The position numbers and the translations under genes are program-made. The notes beneath the pieces were generated by a model. The model saw only the letters and a list, made by a program, of their open reading frames with translations, had not been told where the DNA came from and did not search any database. Below are positions 6,032 through 7,262 of a stretch of 7,262 bases of DNA, piece by piece (the stretch's first letter is position 1; every line of letters starts with the position of its first letter). The stretch lies in contig JAUNRO010000133.1 in assembly GCA_030544185.1 (NCBI GenBank), positions 975 to 8,236 on the forward strand, written 5' to 3'. Source of the stretch: Propionibacteriaceae bacterium. GTDB lineage: Bacteria > Actinomycetota > Actinomycetes > Propionibacteriales > Propionibacteriaceae.

Positions 6032-7262
6032 ATGCGCTGGTGGCAGACCCTCGGGATCGTTTGTGTTGGCATCGTCGTTCTGGCGTTGGCGTTTCCGGTG
6101 GTCGCCATCGGGCTCGCCAAGAACATGGCTGCTGGCTCGCTGGCAGGGAGCGCTCAGACAATCACGGAGGCCACGTGGAGCGGCCAGCGAACCGCTGACC
6201 TGGGCGTACGAAAATTCCCGTTGCTCAGCGAAGCCGTGGAACAGGCGGTCTCGCCCGACGGGGTCACTGTGGATCCCGCGGCGGTCGACGCCCAGGGTCG
6301 GGCCACGGCCGACAAGTTGGGCTTGGACTGGAACACGCTCCTCACCTATCCCCCCAGCCCTCCCTCCGATGCCCCCAGCCATTTCGATCGCCCGCTCACC
6401 TACCCGGAGATCGATCGGTTCATCACCGCACAGAACGCGGGCGACCTCGTGCGGACGCAACCGGACGAGGCCATCGATCTGGCCAGCCTCCTCGTGCTCG
6501 CCGACGCGGAGTATGCGGGAGGGCTGGCTCAGGCCCTGCTGCAGTTCGACAAGGGCTCACGCTCGTGCGAGCGGATGCTGAACCGGGCCTACGTGGTCCA
6601 TCTCGGCCGAGTCGCTCCCCTGCCGCGCCGTACCGAGGCGTACCTCGCCGACGTCCGTGCAGCGTGCGGTGAGGACAACGCCACGGCGCAATGGCTCCTC
6701 GCGAGTTTCGAGCGGGCCGAAGTCCCACAGCTCGCCGACTGCGCGGCGCCCGCGTTTCCGTTGCCCGAGCCCCCCGACGAGGCGTTGGCAGCGGCCCGGA
6801 ACTTGCGCGAGAGGTTTCCCGACCTCGCCGCCGGATATGTCGCCGAGGCCGATGTCCTCATGCTTCAGGCATCCGAGGAAGCCCGCTTCAACCTGAAGCC
6901 CTTCACGGCACGGACGCGCTGGTCGCAGGCGGCCGCACTGCTGGCCGAGGCCAAGGCTCGCAGCGATGACCCGGAGATCGTTCTGGCACAGGCCCGGGCG
7001 CTCGCGGGCATGGGTCAGACGGCGCACGCGGCCCGACTGATCGCTGCGCTGACACCGCAGGACATGGCCCACGGGGGCGCCGCACTCCTCGCCTCGTGGG
7101 TCCTGGCCCAGGACGGCCAGTTCGACCAGGCCCTCGCGTATCGAACCGAGGCGCCCCGCCCAGCCCGCACGCTGGTCCCGGAAGTCCAGGCTTATGAGCG
7201 GATCATGAGCGATCTGCCCGCGATCGGCTGGCTCCGGAGCATGGCGTCCTCCCTGCAGGACG
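6032..7262 (+). CDS. Membrane-anchored, probably extracytoplasmic helical-repeat (TPR-like) protein, 3'-truncated by window edge
   Basis: The frame from ATG 6032 stays open to the window end, giving 410 residues with no stop. I do not recognise a family. Residues about 5-29 (WQTLGIVCVGIVVLALAFPVVAIGLAKN region) form one strong hydrophobic helix after MRWW, consistent with a signal anchor or uncleaved signal. There is no proper lipobox; C11 sits too early and lacks the context. A variable linker with a Pro-rich segment (107-114) follows. From about 140 onward the protein is Ala/Leu-rich with amphipathic helix pairs resembling degenerate TPR or Sel1-type repeats, for example 249-281, 299-312, 314-340 and 346-371. 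Three further Cys (179, 212, 237) lie in the presumed exported part. The 5' end uses more T/A-ending codons (gtt, ttg, aaa) than the pyr genes. No ribosome binding site is visible, so translation may be leaderless. The function is unknown; a scaffold or envelope role is only a guess. Confidence 0.8.
   Translation, partial: MRWWQTLGIVCVGIVVLALAFPVVAIGLAKNMAAGSLAGSAQTITEATWSGQRTADLGVRKFPLLSEAVEQAVSPDGVTVDPAAVDAQGRATADKLGLDWNTLLTYPPSPPSDAPSHFDRPLTYPEIDRFITAQNAGDLVRTQPDEAIDLASLLVLADAEYAGGLAQALLQFDKGSRSCERMLNRAYVVHLGRVAPLPRRTEAYLADVRAACGEDNATAQWLLASFERAEVPQLADCAAPAFPLPEPPDEALAAARNLRERFPDLAAGYVAEADVLMLQASEEARFNLKPFTARTRWSQAAALLAEAKARSDDPEIVLAQARALAGMGQTAHAARLIAALTPQDMAHGGAALLASWVLAQDGQFDQALAYRTEAPRPARTLVPEVQAYERIMSDLPAIGWLRSMASSLQD

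Noticed and set aside
6032..6130. Lipoprotein signal in the right-edge protein based on C11
   Set aside because: The Cys is within the first third of the hydrophobic helix, with no proper n-region or [LVI]-x-x-[GA]-C context, so a membrane anchor is more likely.
1..7262. CRISPR arrays, tRNA/rRNA genes, insertion sequences or defence genes
   Set aside because: I see no regularly spaced repeats, no cloverleaf-like sequence, no transposase motifs and no flanking direct repeats.

Overview
The window is gene-dense, high-GC DNA with start/stop overlaps of the ATGA type between neighbouring genes and GGAG-type ribosome binding sites. The gene families are actinobacterial in style: an actinobacterial aminopeptidase N C-terminus, a DUF5130 protein, and pyrR-pyrB-pyrC headed by PyrR. 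I read it as a chromosomal segment of an actinobacterium. A member of the Propionibacteriales is my best guess from protein style, but that is inference. I see no mobile elements, tRNA or rRNA genes, or CRISPR arrays.

Left part (1-2362, + strand): the C-terminal half of aminopeptidase N (its 5' part lies outside the window), followed with a 4-base overlap by a Nif3/YbgI-family dinuclear metal protein that carries the extra PII-like insert domain. Middle (2343-3048, - strand): two small overlapping genes transcribed toward nif3. The upstream one encodes a single-pass membrane protein that resembles the actinobacterial aa3 oxidase accessory subunit CtaJ (tentative). The downstream one is a DUF5130 protein whose 3' end overlaps the 3' end of the Nif3 gene by 20 bases.

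Right part (3130-5953, + strand): a translationally coupled pyrimidine operon pyrR-pyrB-pyrC. It supplies the pyr regulator plus aspartate carbamoyltransferase and dihydroorotase, two consecutive steps of de novo UMP synthesis. The 81-base divergent intergenic region upstream must hold the pyr promoter and any PyrR RNA target, and it contains two mutually exclusive small hairpins. carA, carB, pyrD and pyrF do not follow pyrC. Two tandem inverted repeats come instead, one of them a plausible terminator. After them an unrelated gene runs off the right edge: an N-terminally membrane-anchored, helical-repeat protein with no recognised family.

The most unusual point is a cluster of non-conservative replacements in one highly conserved N-terminal strand/loop of PyrC, while every metal ligand and the catalytic Asp are kept. 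Most of the window is otherwise ordinary housekeeping DNA, and I do not see a convincing undescribed defence or mobile system.
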